From contig NZ_JACVCV010000008.1 of NCBI RefSeq assembly GCF_017811155.1, positions 124,001-188,000 of the forward strand: a stretch of DNA of 64,000 nt, given 5' to 3'. The position numbers were made by a program, and so were the translations under genes. Within the stretch, counting starts at the first letter, position 1. Each line of letters starts with the position of its first letter. This stretch comes from Lunatimonas salinarum. Its GTDB lineage: Bacteria; Bacteroidota; Bacteroidia; Cytophagales; Cyclobacteriaceae. Under the pieces are notes generated by a model, which saw only the letters and a list, made by a program, of their open reading frames with translations, did no database searches and had not been told where the DNA came from. This document shows positions 25,364 through 33,932 of this stretch, piece by piece.

Positions 25364-25543
25364 TTTGAAATTTGAAAAAGATCTCCCGAAACCATTTCCT
25401 TGTGCCTCCAGCCTTTCATACCGTTACCCTTCCCATCCAAGCTTCCAGCAATGCAAAAAGGCACAAAAAAATAAAGGCGCTGCATATCTATCGGGATATG
25501 GTTAAAGCTGGGGCCGAACAGCCGCAAACTGTCCCCCAAAAAG
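25364..25543. other. Gap between hsdS and the tRNA terminator with no supported gene
   Basis: A 79-codon open frame crosses this gap and runs into the tRNA gene on the other strand. It has no recognisable domain or start context and is not called as a gene. Nothing else was seen before the terminator hairpin at 25544. Confidence 0.6.
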
Positions 25544-25579
25544 AAAAACCCCAAATACAGCCTGTAAATGGGGTTTTTT
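25544..25579. terminator. Bidirectional terminator between hsdS and tRNA-Arg
   Basis: The stem aaaaacccc (25544-25552) pairs with ggggttttt (25570-25578), with an inner tacag/ctgta pair in the loop. A T run follows on the plus strand and, because the stem starts with A5, also on the minus strand. It can end both the hsd operon and the tRNA transcript. Confidence 0.8.
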
Positions 25580-25580
25580 G

Positions 25581-25652
25581 TAGCCTCGACAGGAATCGAA
25601 CCTGTATCTAAAGTTTAGGAAACTTCTATTCTATCCATTGAACTACGAGGCC
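25581..25652 (-). tRNA. tRNA-Arg (anticodon CCU)
   Basis: A 72-nt cloverleaf on the minus strand. The acceptor stem is GGCCTCG pairing with CGAGGCT (one G-T end pair), the D stem GTTC/GAAT, the anticodon stem GAAGT/ACTTT around loop TTCCTAA with anticodon CCT, and the T arm ACAGG-TTCGATT-CCTGT. CCA is not encoded. It reads AGG codons. Its 3' end points towards the restriction island, the usual side for integration at tRNA genes, but no duplicated 3' end was found at the other island edge. Confidence 0.93.
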
Positions 25653-25654
25653 CT

Positions 25655-25700
25655 GATAGATATGAGATATTAGACATGAGAAACTAGATGTTAGATTAGT
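25655..25700. repeat. Low-complexity tract built on gata/ttaga words
   Basis: Just upstream of the tRNA on its strand, the sequence cycles through related words (tagatatgagatatt, agacatgagaaac, tagatgttagatta). Similar degenerate tracts are seen between genes in other Bacteroidota. No function is evident. Confidence 0.4.
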
Positions 25701-25832
25701 ATCCTTATATCACTTAGTAAACTACTAACAGGCTTCCGAATCCGCTTGTGGTCAGGAGATTCCGGACAATACCTCAAATCAGGCCGCAAGTTAATGCTTT
25801 ATCACCAAATCAAGCAAATAATTTCTTACTGA

Positions 25833-25865
25833 TTTGCGCAATTCGACTAGAAAGCGCTATCTTTG
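25833..25865 (+). promoter_or_regulatory. Promoter of the rpsP-rimM-trmD-rplS operon
   Basis: A TTTG at 25833-25836 and TATCTTTG at 25858-25865, separated by 21 bp, match the Bacteroidota sigma-70 consensus TTTG-N19-21-TAnnTTTG exactly. The rpsP ATG is 56 bp downstream of the -7 element. This also shows that the in-frame ATG-less upstream extension of the rpsP frame is not translated from this promoter. Confidence 0.85.
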
Positions 25866-25920
25866 CAGTCCAAAAAAACAGATGGACGGGATCCATCAAT
25901 TCACTAAATATCAACAAAAT

Positions 25921-26496
25921 ATGGCAGTTAAAATCAGATTAGCGCGTAGAGGTCGGAAAAAAATGGCCATCTATGACGTAGTAGTAGCTGATGCAAGGGC
26001 TCCACGAGATGGACGCTTTATCGAAAAAATCGGGTCTTACAACCCAAACACAGACCCCGCAACAATCCAAATCAACAACGACCGTGCGTTGAAATGGTTA
26101 TTGAACGGGGCACAGCCCACCGATACCGTAAAAGCGATGCTTTCTTACCGAGGTGTGATGTTGAAAAAGCACTTACAGATAGGTGTACAGAAAGGAGCCA
26201 TCACCCAAGAACAAGCGGATGAAAAATTCCAAGCTTGGTTGGCTACCAAAGAACAGGCAATAGCCGCTAAAGTGGACAGCATTTCCCAAGCCAAGAGCAG
26301 TGCCAAGCAGGCAGCCTTGGCCGCAGAAGCAGCCAAAAACCAAGCTAGACTGGACGCCATCAAGAAAAGGGAGGACGAAGCCGCAGCCGCAGTGGCAGCT
26401 GCTGAAGCCGAAGCCCGCGCAGCCGAAGCTCCCGCAGAGGAAGCCGCAGCAGCCGACGAAGCGCCTGCAGCTGACGAAGGAGAGGCTCAGGCATAA
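25921..26496 (+). CDS. rpsP: 30S ribosomal protein S16 with long Ala/Glu tail
   Basis: A 191-residue S16. The first 80 or so residues are the ribosomal fold ([14 protein letters not shown], then [22 protein letters not shown]). The rest is an extension: a helical region to about residue 140 and then a tail of mostly A, E and D. Many bacterial S16 proteins stop near 80-90 residues; extended forms are common in Bacteroidota. The ATG at 25921 matches the conserved N-terminus. It is the first gene of the rpsP-rimM-trmD-rplS operon, expressed from the promoter at 25833. Confidence 0.95.
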   Translation: MAVKIRLARRGRKKMAIYDVVVADARAPRDGRFIEKIGSYNPNTDPATIQINNDRALKWLLNGAQPTDTVKAMLSYRGVMLKKHLQIGVQKGAITQEQADEKFQAWLATKEQAIAAKVDSISQAKSSAKQAALAAEAAKNQARLDAIKKREDEAAAAVAAAEAEARAAEAPAEEAAAADEAPAADEGEAQA

Positions 26497-26509
26497 TTGA
26501 TTTTCTACC

Positions 26510-27040
26510 ATGAACAAAGACAATTGCTTTCTACTGGGCCATATTGCCAAAGTTCATGGACTCCAAGGGGAACTAATGCTGGTCTTGGACGTGGATTATC
26601 CTGAAGATTACGAAGAAATCAAACACCTCTTCGTCGAAAAAAACAACCGCCTGATTCCCTTTTTCGTGGAGCACCTCGTGCCCCAACCGAACAATCGGTT
26701 TCTGGCGAAGTTTGAGGAATACGATCACGTAGACAAGGTGAAAGACCTGGTAGGATCAGCGCTTTACCTGCCCCTAAAGGACTTACCCGAACTGGAAGAC
26801 GATCAGTACTATTTTCACGAACTGGTAGGCTGTCAGGTAATCGACGAAGAGCGAGGGGAGTTGGGAGTGGTGAAAGTCATCTATGATTTAGAAACACAGG
26901 ATTTGATCGGCATGGAATATCAGGAAAAAGAAGTACTGATACCCATCCAAGAAGGGATCATCCAAAAAGTAGACAAGGCAGGGAAAAAAGTTTTCTGCCG
27001 CCTGCCCGAGGGCTTGCTTGACATATACCTGAACGAGTGA
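26510..27040 (+). CDS. rimM: Ribosome maturation factor RimM
   Basis: A 176-residue 16S rRNA processing protein that binds S19 and helps mature the 30S head. The N-terminal RimM domain shows [14 protein letters not shown], and the C-terminal PRC-barrel starts at [11 protein letters not shown] and ends with [12 protein letters not shown]. It lies 13 bp after rpsP and 1 bp before trmD, the standard order for this operon. Confidence 0.95.
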   Translation: MNKDNCFLLGHIAKVHGLQGELMLVLDVDYPEDYEEIKHLFVEKNNRLIPFFVEHLVPQPNNRFLAKFEEYDHVDKVKDLVGSALYLPLKDLPELEDDQYYFHELVGCQVIDEERGELGVVKVIYDLETQDLIGMEYQEKEVLIPIQEGIIQKVDKAGKKVFCRLPEGLLDIYLNE

Positions 27041-27041
27041 C

Positions 27042-27749
27042 ATGCGAATAGACATCATCACGGTGGTACCCAACCTGCTGAAGGGACCCTTTGATCATTC
27101 TATCCTGAAAAGGGCAGAAGAAAAGGGGCTCGCCGAGGTGCGGATACATGACCTAAGACCCTACGGTATCGGAAAACAAAAAAGCGTAGACGATTACGCC
27201 TTTGGAGGAGGTGCCGGGATGGTGATGATGATCGAACCCATTGCAGCCTGCATCCAAGCACTCCAACGTGAACGCTCCTACGACGAAGTGATCTACATGA
27301 GTCCGGATGGAAAAACCTTTTGCCAGTCCATGGCAAACGAGCTTTCCCTGAAGGAAAACCTGATCATCCTTTGTGGACATTACAAAGGAGTGGATGAACG
27401 GGTACGGCAGCATTTTATCACCCGGGAAATCAGCGTAGGAGACTACGTGCTATCAGGAGGGGAGCTGGCTGCGGCCATTGTGGCCGATGCAGTGATACGC
27501 CTGATTCCGGGAGTGTTAAACGATGAGACTTCTGCACTCACGGATTCGTTTCAGGATGGACTCCTCGCCCCGCCGGTATATACCCGCCCAGCGGATTACC
27601 AGGGGATGAAGGTTCCGGAGGTGTTGCTCTCAGGCCATGCAGCAAAGATCGAAAACTGGAGATTCGAAGAGTCGGTTCGCCGAACCCGTGAGCGAAGACC
27701 CGATTTATTGGGCTTCGAAAAAGGGGAAAAACAAGGCGATAAACCATAG
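27042..27749 (+). CDS. trmD: tRNA (guanine37-N1)-methyltransferase
   Basis: A 235-residue SPOUT methyltransferase making m1G37, which prevents +1 frameshifting. Motifs visible: [10 protein letters not shown] near residue 50, Y-M-S-P-D-G, the SAM-binding knot [13 protein letters not shown] and [14 protein letters not shown], and the C-terminal [13 protein letters not shown] tail. Complete and in its usual place between rimM and rplS. Confidence 0.96.
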   Translation: MRIDIITVVPNLLKGPFDHSILKRAEEKGLAEVRIHDLRPYGIGKQKSVDDYAFGGGAGMVMMIEPIAACIQALQRERSYDEVIYMSPDGKTFCQSMANELSLKENLIILCGHYKGVDERVRQHFITREISVGDYVLSGGELAAAIVADAVIRLIPGVLNDETSALTDSFQDGLLAPPVYTRPADYQGMKVPEVLLSGHAAKIENWRFEESVRRTRERRPDLLGFEKGEKQGDKP

Positions 27750-27818
27750 AACAAAAAAAGGGCAATGTCTTATTGCCCGATCAGCAATTTAAACGCGATA
27801 CGCAAAAATAGCAAAGCA

Positions 27819-28187
27819 ATGAGCGAACTACTTAAAATCGTAGAAGAGGAATACAAAGACGCAAGGTCCAAGTTTCCGTCTTTTAAGGCAGGAGATACAA
27901 TCAACGTTCACGTGAAGATCACGGAAGGAAACAAAGAACGTATTCAGCAGTTTCAGGGTACGGTGATCCAGCGTAAAAATCCCAATTCAAACGGCGAGAC
28001 CTTTACCGTGAGAAAAGTATCAAACGGCGTGGGTGTGGAACGTATTTTCCCCATCATTTCTCCGGCAATCGAGAAAATCGAGCTATTGAGAGAAGGTAAA
28101 GTAAGAAGGGCCAGACTATTCTACCTGAGAGGTAGACAAGGAAAATCTGCTAAGATTAAGGAGAAAATCAGAGTCAGAAAAAGCTAA
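27819..28187 (+). CDS. rplS: 50S ribosomal protein L19
   Basis: A 122-residue L19, a protein at the 30S-50S interface. The core [25 protein letters not shown] and [12 protein letters not shown] segments and the basic end [12 protein letters not shown] are all typical. The ATG at 27819 gives the conserved start [11 protein letters not shown]; the frame is open 18 codons upstream but without homology. The operon ends in the terminator that follows. Confidence 0.95.
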   Translation: MSELLKIVEEEYKDARSKFPSFKAGDTINVHVKITEGNKERIQQFQGTVIQRKNPNSNGETFTVRKVSNGVGVERIFPIISPAIEKIELLREGKVRRARLFYLRGRQGKSAKIKEKIRVRKS

Positions 28188-28192
28188 ATTTG

Positions 28193-28218
28193 AAAAGAGG
28201 CCACTTGGCCTCTTTTTT
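28193..28218 (+). terminator. Intrinsic terminator of the rpsP-rplS operon
   Basis: The stem aaaagaggcc (28193-28202), with loop actt, pairs with ggcctctttt (28207-28216), followed by a run of T. It lies 6 bp after the rplS stop. Confidence 0.93.
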
Positions 28219-28281
28219 TTTATCCATATTTTCGGTACATTCATCGGCATTTTAGATTTATACCTCCGTTATGACCGCTAT

Positions 28282-28827
28282 ATGAACCTAGCTTTGATCC
28301 TTGCTGCCGGACTTGCCTTGGCGGTGATTTTGATTTATAATCAACTCGTGCGCCTACGAAACCTTGCAAAAGAAGGGTGGAGCGGCATCGATGTACAGTT
28401 AAAAAGACGGGCAGACCTCGTGCCCAATCTGGTTTCGACCGTAAAAGCCTATGCCTCTCACGAGAAATCCCTCTTCGAAGAAGTCACACGCATACGCAGC
28501 GAGGCGCTCCGGCCCCACACTGTCGAAGAACAAGGAGAAACAGAGGCGGCCCTGACACAATCATTAAAAAAGTTGCTCGTTGTGGCAGAGGCTTACCCGG
28601 AACTCAAGGCGAACAGCAATTTCCTGGCGCTGCAAAACGAACTCTCCTCTATAGAAAATACACTACAAAAAGCCAGAAGATACTACAATGGAACCGTTAG
28701 GGAACTGAATACCAAAATCGAAACATTCCCCCAAAACCTAATCGCCAAGCTGTTTTCCTTTCAAAAGGAATCTTTCTTCAGCTTAAGTAGTGAGACTGAG
28801 CGATCCACGCCGGAGATAGACCTATAA
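28282..28827 (+). CDS. lemA: LemA family membrane protein
   Basis: A 181-residue LemA protein with one N-terminal membrane helix (residues 3-20) and a helical domain carrying the family motifs Y-N-Q-L-V-R-L-R-N, W-S-G-I-D-V-Q-L-K-R-R-A-D-L-V-P-N-L-V and A-R-R-Y-Y-N-G-T-V-R-E-L-N. Function is unknown; LemA proteins often sit beside DUF2207 (YPDG/TPM-like) genes, as here. The gap to the DUF2207 gene is 154 bp. Confidence 0.92.
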   Translation: MNLALILAAGLALAVILIYNQLVRLRNLAKEGWSGIDVQLKRRADLVPNLVSTVKAYASHEKSLFEEVTRIRSEALRPHTVEEQGETEAALTQSLKKLLVVAEAYPELKANSNFLALQNELSSIENTLQKARRYYNGTVRELNTKIETFPQNLIAKLFSFQKESFFSLSSETERSTPEIDL

Positions 28828-28981
28828 TTCAACATGAAGACCAGGAAGAAATCGGAATTGCTTCACCGAATACAGGCGGCAGCACCACCCGCCGATGCAA
28901 AGTGCCAATAGGATTCTTCCTTCTAACATGATATGCAGTAATACCGTAAAACCCCACGAACCAAAAAAACCACCCAAGCCC

Positions 28982-30901
28982 ATGAAGCAACTACTACTCA
29001 TTAGTCTATTACTGCTGCTATCCTACCCGCTGCTGTCGCAAGAACGGGAGGAGATCCTGGACTATCAGAGCGATATCGCCATAAAAGTGGACGGCACCCT
29101 GCAGGTCACCGAAACGATCACCGTCAAAAGCCTGCAACAGGAAATTCAACGGGGGATTTTCCGAAGCTTCCCGACCATCTACCGAGATAAATACGGCAAC
29201 CGGGTAAAAGTAGGCTTTGAAGTAACAAATGTGCTAAAGGATGGACAACCTGAACCCTATGAAGTACTCACAGAGGGCGATTTCCAAATCATCCGAATCG
29301 GAAATCCGGACGTCTTTCTGAATAATGGAAACTACACATACACCATCTCCTACACTACCAACCGTCAGATTGGGTATTTTGAGGAGTTTGACGAGCTTTA
29401 CTGGAATGTGATTGGAGACAGTTGGGCGTTTCCGATACTACAAGCCGAAGCACGAATAACACTACCCACGGAAGCATCTATCTTACAATATGCGGGGTAT
29501 TCTGGGCCTGTGGGCAGCAGTTCATGCAACTGTAACATCGAGAAGGCAGCCGATAACGTACTGAGCATCTCCCTCTCCGAACCGCTGAATCCAAGGGAAG
29601 CATTAACCGTTGCGGTTGCCTGGCCCAAAGGCATCGTGGAAGAACCCGACAGCCTGGAGCGAAATCTCGCATTTTTGGGAGATAATGCGGGTATTCTAAT
29701 TGCGTTGATTGGTCTGCTGATCGTGGTGGGCTATTACTTCTTTGCATGGAAAAAGGTGGGGGTCGATCCAAAAAGGGGAGGCATCTACCCCCTGTTCGAG
29801 GCTCCCCGAGGGCTGGATGCCCCTGCGATCCGATACATTCATAAAATGGGATTTGATCAGACCTCCTTTACCGTCGCCATGGTCCAACTGGCCACAAAGG
29901 GAATCCTCAAAATTGTAGAGGAAAAACGTAAGTTTTACCTGCACCTGCAAAAAACAGAAGAAGAGGCCGAATTGGAACCCTTCGAAAAGGCCGTAATACG
30001 GGCGCTCTTCCCGGCAGGAACCACGGTAGTCCATCTCACCCAAAAAGAACATAAAAAAATAGGCGGTGCATTAAAGGCGGTACAAGAGCATCTGAAAACC
30101 AACTACAAAGGAAAATACTTTAAGCTAAACCAAACTTGGCTGATTCCCGGCTTTTTACTGTCCCTGGCTACCGTCTTCCTCACCTTTGTGGCGGTATTTC
30201 CCATGCGTTTCGAAGAGGAAAAGGTGTTTCTCATCATGGGCACCCTCGTGACGGTGTTTCTATCCGGGGTTGTTTCTAACTTGATCATCAATGTATACAA
30301 CGCCTTTTTTGGAGAATCTGTGACTATCGGAAAGATTATCGGTAACGTCTTTTCCATCCTCTTCGTCCTCGTGCTTCCCGGAGTATTGATTTACCAGTTT
30401 GGGGCTAGGTTTGAGTACGGCATATTGATCCTGTTTTTGGCTTTATCGTTGGTAAACTACATCTTTTTTTACCTAATGAAAGCACCCACACCGGAAGGCC
30501 GTAAAGTGCTCGATGAAATAGAAGGTTTTCGAATGTACCTTAACGCGGCAGAAAAGCCTGCGATACAGCAGCTAAATCCTCCCGGTCTCACACCCGAGGT
30601 TTTTGAAAAATACCTGCCCTATGCCATGGCATTAGGGGTAGGGGATGCTTGGGGCAAAAGCTTCGAGAACAGTCTAAAAACCTACGAGCAGACTTCCAAA
30701 ACCCGCTCGTCATACCGGCCCGGCTGGTACTCAGGAGGCGCGTTTACTGCCGGGGCGGTTACCGGTCTATCCAAGGGACTCGGAAAATCTTTTGGAAGTG
30801 CATTAAACAATTCCTCTGCACCTCCGGGCTCAAAGTCTGGCAGTGGCGGAGGTGGCCGTTCCGGCGGAGGTGGCGGAGGTGGCGGAGGCGGAGGCTGGTA
30901 A
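28982..30901 (+). CDS. DUF2207 membrane protein with Gly-rich tail
   Basis: A 639-residue protein with a signal peptide (M-K-Q-L-L-L-I-S then L-L-S-Q), an extracytoplasmic DUF2207 domain (I-L-D-Y-Q-S-D-I-A-I-K-V-D-G-T-L-Q-V-T-E), a membrane helix near residue 240, a cytoplasmic winged-helix-like part and two or three more membrane helices around 395-500. It ends in a flexible glycine tail of about 20 residues with a final W. The ATG at 28982 gives the signal peptide; an upstream in-frame ATG does not. It pairs with lemA. Function not known. Confidence 0.85.
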   Translation: MKQLLLISLLLLLSYPLLSQEREEILDYQSDIAIKVDGTLQVTETITVKSLQQEIQRGIFRSFPTIYRDKYGNRVKVGFEVTNVLKDGQPEPYEVLTEGDFQIIRIGNPDVFLNNGNYTYTISYTTNRQIGYFEEFDELYWNVIGDSWAFPILQAEARITLPTEASILQYAGYSGPVGSSSCNCNIEKAADNVLSISLSEPLNPREALTVAVAWPKGIVEEPDSLERNLAFLGDNAGILIALIGLLIVVGYYFFAWKKVGVDPKRGGIYPLFEAPRGLDAPAIRYIHKMGFDQTSFTVAMVQLATKGILKIVEEKRKFYLHLQKTEEEAELEPFEKAVIRALFPAGTTVVHLTQKEHKKIGGALKAVQEHLKTNYKGKYFKLNQTWLIPGFLLSLATVFLTFVAVFPMRFEEEKVFLIMGTLVTVFLSGVVSNLIINVYNAFFGESVTIGKIIGNVFSILFVLVLPGVLIYQFGARFEYGILILFLALSLVNYIFFYLMKAPTPEGRKVLDEIEGFRMYLNAAEKPAIQQLNPPGLTPEVFEKYLPYAMALGVGDAWGKSFENSLKTYEQTSKTRSSYRPGWYSGGAFTAGAVTGLSKGLGKSFGSALNNSSAPPGSKSGSGGGGRSGGGGGGGGGGGW

Positions 30902-30960
30902 GGTCTGATCGCCGGCCCAATCCATCCGCGCTTCGTGGCGGCTTCCACATCCCAAAACAC

Positions 30961-33759
30961 CTACCGTATCCAGAGTGTCTTGGTATATTCCTTGGTTCTG
31001 CCCCTTAGGACTACTTGGAGCAATCCCTTTGGAAGATCTTTGACTTCCAGTTCGCCACGAATGCCTTCAAGCGGTCTGTTCAAAATCTCCTGACCCAGGT
31101 GATTGTAGATCCGTAGTTCCCTTACATCGGAGATACCTCCCAATCGTACCCGTACGTCGCCCGTAGATGGATTGGGATAAATCTGAAAACCAGCTGGATG
31201 GGGCGTTTCCTCTATAGCTGTAATAAAATTTACATTCACTTCAATGGTCCGGGACGCTCCGTCTTCGCAGGCATTGAACGGGGTTACCGTGAGGCTGTAA
31301 TCGCCATCCTGCTCCCACTTCACGCGAACCCGGCTTGTTCCTTGGCCGCTAAGAATCGTGCCTCCTCCCGTAAGCGCCCATTGATAATTAATGTCCTGCA
31401 CCGAAGGCACTTCATAGTCAACCTCCTGAAACCCAACTTGGGTAGATCCGGTGATCTGCCCAGGCTGATTGGGAACGGTAATCACTCGCAAAGGCTTCTG
31501 AGACGTGGGTCCTTGCCCGCAAGGGTTTGTAGTGGATACCCTCACTGTATGGTTTCCTAGTGTGGTCCACTCTACCTCTATATTCGATGTCCCTTGACCT
31601 CCCCGAACAATCCCCCCGGTAACCTGCCAAACATATTCCGTGCCTGGAATAGAATCTACAAAAAACTCACTGATCGTTCCCAAACAAACCACTCCATCCC
31701 CCTGTATGGGAGGGGCTGAATCCGGCTGCCTCGAAACCACTACCTCCAACGCGGAAGTGGGGCCGTTGCCGCAGGAATTTTGCCCTCTTACCATTACGGC
31801 ATTCCTGCCAGCGATGTCCCAATTCACCACAATCCGGTTGGTTCCTTGCCCTTCCACGATGCTTCCTCCATCTACCCGCCATTCGTAGGTAGTACCTGGC
31901 TCCTCTCCCTGTTGGATAGTGTAGATTTGCCTGCTCACGCAAATGTTGTTCTCGCCAAAAATGGCCGTAGGCTGCACCGGGACTTGGCAGGTATATTGAA
32001 ATAAAAGACCGTTTTGTCCCACAGCGTAGCCCACATTCAAATCCCCAAAGCTAAGCCCCGTCAAATCCTGAAAAGTTCCGGTTTCCAGCCTTTCCCAAGT
32101 TTCACCTCCGTCAAAAGTCCGAATCATCAAGCCTGACCGCCCGGTGATAAATCCAACTGACTCATCCAAAAACGCCACATCGGTAAAATCAGCACTATAG
32201 CCACTTGAAATTCTGGCCCAAGTACTACCCCTGTTTACAGTTTTGAGAATAACTCCCTGATCCCCGACTACCAAAGCCGTCTGCTCATCAAGCACCGAGA
32301 TGGCCCGAAGGTTTGCATTCGTAGAACCAGTTACCCTAGTCCAGGTAGTCCCGTTCGCCGATCTCGCCAGAAACCCGGCATCTCCGATGATGATTCCCTC
32401 GCTTTCCTCAAAAAAGGTAATGGCATTGAAATTCAATACAGATTCTCCAGAGTTTATCGTAACCCAATTGATGCCGCGGTTTTCCGTACTGGCGATGTAT
32501 CCCCGTTCACCTACCACGAACCCCCTATCCAAATTAAAAAAGTGAATCCCATTGATGCTTCGGTTGGTTCCTGGGTTGAGCGTAGTCCAGTTGGCACCGG
32601 AGTTGGTGGTACTGATTAGATTCCCATTTTCCCCCGATACATATCCCGCACCGGCAGAAACAAAGTGCAATGCCTTGAATCCCAACGACAGGTTACGCGA
32701 CCGGTCTGTAAAACTATTCCCACCGTTACCGGTGAGCAGTACCAACCCTTCCGCTCCAACAATGTACCCCCGGAGGTCAGAGGTAAATTGCACTGCCGAA
32801 AAGTCACTGGAACGACCTGAAAGCCTGATGGACCATGATGCACCAGAATTGGTAGAAGAAACCAAGAAGCCACTATTGGCTACCGCAAAGACGTTGTTGG
32901 TTTCCTGTCGAAAGTCAATAGCGTTGAGATCTTGTACCGTTCTACTGATCACTTGCACAAAAGAAAGGCCCCCATTGAAGGTTCGAAGCATGGTTCCACT
33001 CTTTCCTATGATCACACCTATCAGCGGATTATTTCGATTGAACGTCACACCGGTAAAATCGGTATCAATCCCGCTGTTGATGAACTGCCAGGTTACCGCT
33101 CCGTCAATTGTCTTGATAATGGTGCCCAAACTTCCCACCGCATACCCCTCTTCGTGACTCACAAAGTGAATTCCATGCAGGGATACTTCAAACTCGGTAC
33201 CGAGCTCCTGCCAAGTAGCTCCTCCGTCGGTGGTCTTCAACACCGACGATCCGGAAGTAGCAATGTAACCTGTAAGCGAATCAACGAAAAAAATATCATT
33301 GAAATCACTGCTAGCATTTGTAGGCCGGAGCGCCCAGGTCTGTCCACCGTCAGAGGATTGCATCAACGTTCCGTTTTCCCCAATGATCCACGCTTGTGTA
33401 GCACTCATATACAGGACCTTCTTAAGCAACTCTTGGCTTGGCAACGCCTTAGATTGCCACGAGCGGCCTCCATTTCCCGTAATATACACCTCTCCCCTGG
33501 CAGCTAATACCAAGCCCCTTTCTTCATCAAAGAAATCCATTGCGGTGACCATTTCAGAAGACGGAGCCGGAAATTCGGCCCAACTCAGACCCGCGTCAAT
33601 TGATTTTAGGAAAATATTCTCCCCGCAGATGTACCCTACCTCGTTATTTATCCACTTGATATCGGAATAGTCATTTCCCCAACTTCCTACCCTTCTCCAA
33701 CTCTGTGAAAAAGCCTGCGTGGTCAGCAGCAGCAACCCTAAAAATACTATCCTCTTCAT
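30961..33759 (-). CDS. T9SS-secreted protein with 14 Ycf48/BNR-like repeats and PKD-like domains
   Basis: A 932-residue secreted protein. After a signal peptide (M-K-R-I-V-F-L-G-L-L-L-L, cleavage near A-F-S-Q) come fourteen repeats of about 43 residues ending in patterns such as G-Y-A-V-G-S-L-G-T-I-I-K-T and T-x-D-G-G-x-T-W. These resemble Ycf48/BNR beta-propeller blades and would make two seven-bladed propellers. Then three PKD/Ig-like domains of about 80 residues, each with W-x-V-x-G-G-x-I-x-x-G-Q-G-T, and a type A T9SS sorting domain (I-Y-P-N-P-S-T-G-D-V, final K-T-L-W-I-R). The start at 33759 fits the signal peptide. It should be displayed or released outside the cell; ligand unknown. Confidence 0.88.
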   Translation of the reverse strand: MKRIVFLGLLLLTTQAFSQSWRRVGSWGNDYSDIKWINNEVGYICGENIFLKSIDAGLSWAEFPAPSSEMVTAMDFFDEERGLVLAARGEVYITGNGGRSWQSKALPSQELLKKVLYMSATQAWIIGENGTLMQSSDGGQTWALRPTNASSDFNDIFFVDSLTGYIATSGSSVLKTTDGGATWQELGTEFEVSLHGIHFVSHEEGYAVGSLGTIIKTIDGAVTWQFINSGIDTDFTGVTFNRNNPLIGVIIGKSGTMLRTFNGGLSFVQVISRTVQDLNAIDFRQETNNVFAVANSGFLVSSTNSGASWSIRLSGRSSDFSAVQFTSDLRGYIVGAEGLVLLTGNGGNSFTDRSRNLSLGFKALHFVSAGAGYVSGENGNLISTTNSGANWTTLNPGTNRSINGIHFFNLDRGFVVGERGYIASTENRGINWVTINSGESVLNFNAITFFEESEGIIIGDAGFLARSANGTTWTRVTGSTNANLRAISVLDEQTALVVGDQGVILKTVNRGSTWARISSGYSADFTDVAFLDESVGFITGRSGLMIRTFDGGETWERLETGTFQDLTGLSFGDLNVGYAVGQNGLLFQYTCQVPVQPTAIFGENNICVSRQIYTIQQGEEPGTTYEWRVDGGSIVEGQGTNRIVVNWDIAGRNAVMVRGQNSCGNGPTSALEVVVSRQPDSAPPIQGDGVVCLGTISEFFVDSIPGTEYVWQVTGGIVRGGQGTSNIEVEWTTLGNHTVRVSTTNPCGQGPTSQKPLRVITVPNQPGQITGSTQVGFQEVDYEVPSVQDINYQWALTGGGTILSGQGTSRVRVKWEQDGDYSLTVTPFNACEDGASRTIEVNVNFITAIEETPHPAGFQIYPNPSTGDVRVRLGGISDVRELRIYNHLGQEILNRPLEGIRGELEVKDLPKGLLQVVLRGRTKEYTKTLWIR

Positions 33760-33880
33760 ACAAACCCCTTGAAACAAGTTCTTTACCTCACAAAAATAAA
33801 ACTATTATTCACAAATTATAATGTAATCCAAAATTAAGCGCAGGTCTTTTTTAAGCGATCCGAACTTAAAAGCCATAAAA

Positions 33881-33909
33881 AAACCGCTTTGAACTCATCA
33901 AAGCGGTTT
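33881..33909 (-). terminator. Intrinsic terminator of the gldJ-like gene
   Basis: Read on the minus strand, aaaccgcttt and aaagcggttt form a 10-bp stem with a 9-nt loop, followed by a T run (ttttttttat). It lies 24 bp after the stop of the gldJ-like gene. Confidence 0.9.
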
Positions 33910-33932
33910 GGATATGCCAATTACTAGGGGTC

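Noticed and set aside
25372-25611. 79-codon ORF after hsdS
   Set aside because: It runs through the terminator and into the tRNA gene on the other strand and has no domain.
28834-28911. 25-codon ORF between lemA and the DUF2207 gene (M-K-T-R-K-K-S-E-L-L-H)
   Set aside because: Too short, no recognisable domain and no ribosome-binding or promoter context; it overlaps nothing but is likely chance.
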